Below are positions 61,369 to 64,000 of a DNA stretch of 64,000 nucleotides, piece by piece; position 1 is the stretch's first letter; every line of letters begins with the position of its first letter. The position numbers were made by a program, and so were the translations under genes. Where the stretch lies: the NCBI GenBank assembly GCA_036873135.1, contig JAPTYO010000011.1, forward strand, positions 3,890,298 to 3,954,297, read 5' to 3'. This stretch comes from Clarkia xantiana subsp. parviflora (taxonomy: Eukaryota; Streptophyta; Magnoliopsida; Myrtales; Onagraceae). Below the pieces are notes generated by a model. The model was not told the DNA's origin, did no database searches, and saw only the letters and a list, made by a program, of their open reading frames with translations.

Positions 61369-61746
61369 TCACTTCTCGCCGCCGGAAGGGTTCTCAAAAT
61401 CCGAAGCGAGCCGCGAGGCGATGGCAGAGTGGTACATGACGTCATGGAAAGCCGCGGTGCCCACCGTCATCTTCCGCAGCTGCTTGGCCTTCTCCGCGGT
61501 GAAGCATCCCGGGACGAATCGACCGCTCACGACGGATTCCGCCGCGGCGGCGGCGGATTTCTCTGCCGTGACGTTGGCGACATTAGTACTGCTGCTGGAG
61601 TCAATGTAGTCCACGTCCGAGGACCATCCGAACAGTGGGGCCCACCATCCGGAGGCGGAGGAGCTCCTCAGGTTGGGTTTCCGGTGGTCGGACGTGGCTG
61701 ATGCACGGATTCCGACCGCCCTGAAAGTAAGAAGATTTGTCGCCAT
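61369..61746 (-). CDS. Conserved plant protein of unknown function, 125 residues
   Basis: A single uninterrupted exon in a GC-rich island. The N-terminus (MATNLLTFRAVGIRASATS) is rich in Ser, Thr and Arg and poor in acidic residues, as in many plastid transit peptides. A tryptophan-rich block WWAPLFGWSSDVDYI follows (about 34-48), then a poly-Ala stretch (about 64-69). The C-terminal part has GRFVPGCFTAEKAKQLR and HDVMYHSAIASRLASDF, which has the look of a conserved plant motif. I do not know the function and do not assign a family. The start is the ATG at 61746, directly downstream of a GA-rich leader. Confidence 0.75.
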   Translation of the reverse strand: MATNLLTFRAVGIRASATSDHRKPNLRSSSASGWWAPLFGWSSDVDYIDSSSSTNVANVTAEKSAAAAAESVVSGRFVPGCFTAEKAKQLRKMTVGTAAFHDVMYHSAIASRLASDFENPSGGEK

Positions 61747-61751
61747 GGAGA

Positions 61752-61780
61752 GATAAAGAGAGAGAGAGAGAGAGAGGTTG
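61752..61780 (-). promoter_or_regulatory. GA-repeat leader of the 125-residue gene
   Basis: About ten GA repeats immediately upstream of the ATG (CT-rich on the gene strand). More GAGA words lie at 61815-61850 and 61916-61945. This is a common form of plant 5' untranslated leader. Confidence 0.5.
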
Positions 61781-61879
61781 CAGTTAGTTGCTATATCTTA
61801 GTCTGAAGGTTTTAGAGAGAGAAAGCAACGGTTGCCTTAGAGAGAGATACTGCTTCTTTGAATGGAGTTTAGGTAGCGT

Positions 61880-63255
61880 TTATATTAACAGAGGGTAAGC
61901 GTAGAGTGGGAGGGAGGAGGAAGAGAAGAAGAAGAAGAACTGGAGAAAGGGATAAGAGCTGACACGTGGAGGTGAAAGGATGAGGAGTTGGTGGGACCCG
62001 GTTCGCTTTATAGACCTTTTGCCACCGGCTAGTCCGGTAGCCTTTCTTCGACTTGCGTTAACAAACACAAAGGCCCAAGCATCTAATCAAGGCCCATTAA
62101 GGAGATCCTGCATTAAGCTTCTTTAGGCCCAGAAGTCGAGCATTTTTTAAAACGTTTTTAAAATGACCAATAATGCGTTTTTACAATGACGTCGTATTTG
62201 ATAATATACACGTAATTGATTTTACATTAAATTCAACTTAATTAAAAACATTACCATTGGCCTGATAAAACTATCATAGGTGTTATATGTAATACTTTTA
62301 GCCTTTCATTAAAATTAATCATAAGTTTTCGGTTTAAATATCCTAAGTTCTTAACCATTTAGTCTTTACAAACTAAATTATTTTTAGTGTGCAATAACCA
62401 AACTAAAACTATCATAATTGTTATTTATAATTGGATTTTCCCTTTTACATTTTTTAGTAAATAATAATATAAAATGTCGCAATGACATCATACTCTTAAA
62501 AAAATATGAAATGTGTTACGCGCTTTCAAAGTTAAATCAAACACTGTAAAGCTACTTATTCGACATGTTCACGGTTCAACTATAATTCACATATTATCTA
62601 ATCACCACATCATTATTTTATTGTGTCTTCATTCAAGACCTATAGCTTAATTCGGTGACATGATACACGTGTTTTCTTGGGTTAATTAGGTTAAGTGTTC
62701 GGATTATTACTTGTCCATTTCTTTAATTAATTAATATAAATATATATAGTAAAATGACACCATAATTACCTTAGTGAAAGCTTTATACATTTATGTAACA
62801 AGCTAAACGAAATGAAAATGGTTATGAATTAGGTTACAACCAGACCACTCTTTTGGGTTGTCATTAACTAGACTTCTTTACGATGTTATGGTTAAGATAA
62901 TAGTAAAATAATAGTGACGGCCGACAGCTAAGCTAATATTAGTGACAAGATTAATATATAATCCCTCATAAAGTCAACTTGACTTAAAATATGTTGAATT
63001 ATTGGTGGTGACGTTTCAATTCATGAATAAACAAAGTTTCATCGTATACTACACGACAAGCCGTAACGTAAGTATATAGCAGCAGCTAGAGCCTGAACAA
63101 GAAGCCTAGAGAGGCCTGGACCACGTGCATAATGATACTCTCTTTAATATTTATTAAAAAAATATAATCTTGTTTTATTAAATTGATTAATATAGTGTAT
63201 ATTGGCCAAAAATAATAACAATAATATAGTGTATAAAAAATAAGCAATTTTAATT
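61880..63255. other. AT-rich intergenic region
   Basis: No gene seen. AT-rich, with short frames only. Confidence 0.55.
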
Positions 63256-63263
63256 TAAGTTAG

Positions 63264-63715
63264 GGTTAATTTCCAATTTGTTAGCTACACTCTGAAAAAT
63301 TATTAACTGTAATTTTTTGTTGATAATTTTGTTAGTTCGGGTTTTGGTTGTAAAAAAAATGTTAGCTCTGAAAAATACTTTGTCTAATTTAATGGAATTA
63401 TTAGTCATGTGACAAACACAAAATAAAATAAAAAATAAAAAGAAAAAACTGGAAAATAGACCTAAAATGACTTAATAACCCAAACAAAAAAGACGATATT
63501 TGGAATGCTTTGTGAATAACTATCTAGTTGAACACAATTCCCTAATTTCATGAAGTTTTGTTTCAGTCACGTGCAAACACCAAATTCGTTAAAATTTGAA
63601 GTAATATTTGACACAATTAGCAATTTATCTAAAAGCGTAACTTGAGCTAGTATATTGTTATTAGCTAGCATTTTTTCAAGTGTCTAAACATGAGTTAGCA
63701 ATTTAATAATTAACC
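63264..63715. mobile_element. Inverted-repeat element
   Basis: The left end GGTTAATTTCCAATTTGTTAGC and the right end GCAATTTAATAATTAACC are inverted counterparts, and TTAGCT words recur near both. The arms are imperfect. No target duplication is evident. Confidence 0.5.
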
Positions 63716-63818
63716 TTTAAAATTTTATAGAGCTTTATAGTGCAATATGCACCATAGATTTCAAATAGTCTAGTAAAATCGAATGTTAAATAATATATAT
63801 TATTTTAAGGGTTAAGAA

Positions 63819-64000
63819 CACAATAGGGGCCTGAATGTTTGCCCATATTGCCAAAAGGGGTCTGAATTGAAAAAACGTATTATTTAGGGCCTGAATTTTG
63901 AGTTTTGTGTATAAGTGAGGTCTCCGTCTATTTTTTCTGTTAAAAGTGACGGAAAGTGGTCACATGCTTGGCATGTGACCAAATATAATTTGAAAACCCG
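63819..64000. mobile_element. Left arm of an inverted-repeat element cut by the window end
   Basis: Starts GGGTTAAGAACACAATAGGGG and resembles in style the GGGTTAAC element at 53333, including a TGACGGAAAGTGGTCACATG region. The right arm lies outside the window. Confidence 0.4.

Overview
This is nuclear DNA from a flowering plant, most likely a eudicot. The genes have short exons and AT-rich introns with GT..AG borders. The recognisable genes are plant types: a defensin-like secreted peptide, a CYP734A-type P450 and plant Ran GTPase. The intergenic space is dense with plant transposons, and one segment is plastid DNA. The species cannot be named from the sequence. All coordinates and splice sites were read by eye.

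Layout. (1) 1-19038: a tandem array of about 3.5-3.6 kb units, each with a two-exon gene for a small secreted eight-cysteine defensin-like peptide. Copies 1, 3 and 4 are intact; copy 2 is frameshifted. Units 1 and 2 each received a different Helitron after the array formed, and the neighbouring units preserve the empty sites. (2) 19039-22416: a truncated, decayed Ty3/gypsy element on the minus strand, cutting off unit 4. (3) 22417-28060: AT-rich intergenic DNA with a dispersed SINE-like family, a CACTA terminus and a four-LTR TRIM array. (4) 28067-32473: an intact six-exon CYP734A-like P450, minus strand. (5) 32700-39600: AT-rich intergenic DNA with small MITEs and minisatellites. (6) 39624-50283: Ty1/copia wreckage. 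It holds a 2.1 kb tandem duplication, one copy of which carries plastid ycf68 DNA and lost its RNase H segment at a microhomology, and a copia pol pseudogene split by a 2.4 kb solo LTR. (7) 51100-53860: a cluster of short hAT and MULE elements. (8) 54332-56249: an intact eight-exon Ran GTPase gene, minus strand. (9) 57728-59612: a four-exon gene for a 78-residue membrane protein, plus strand. (10) 61369-61746: a single-exon gene for a 125-residue plant protein, minus strand. (11) 61800-64000: AT-rich DNA with inverted-repeat elements.

The genes do not form a pathway. The P450 probably inactivates brassinosteroids, Ran drives nuclear transport, and the peptide array looks like a defence or signalling family. 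The most notable feature is the peptide array: copies at different stages of decay inside units whose transposon insertions can be ordered in time.
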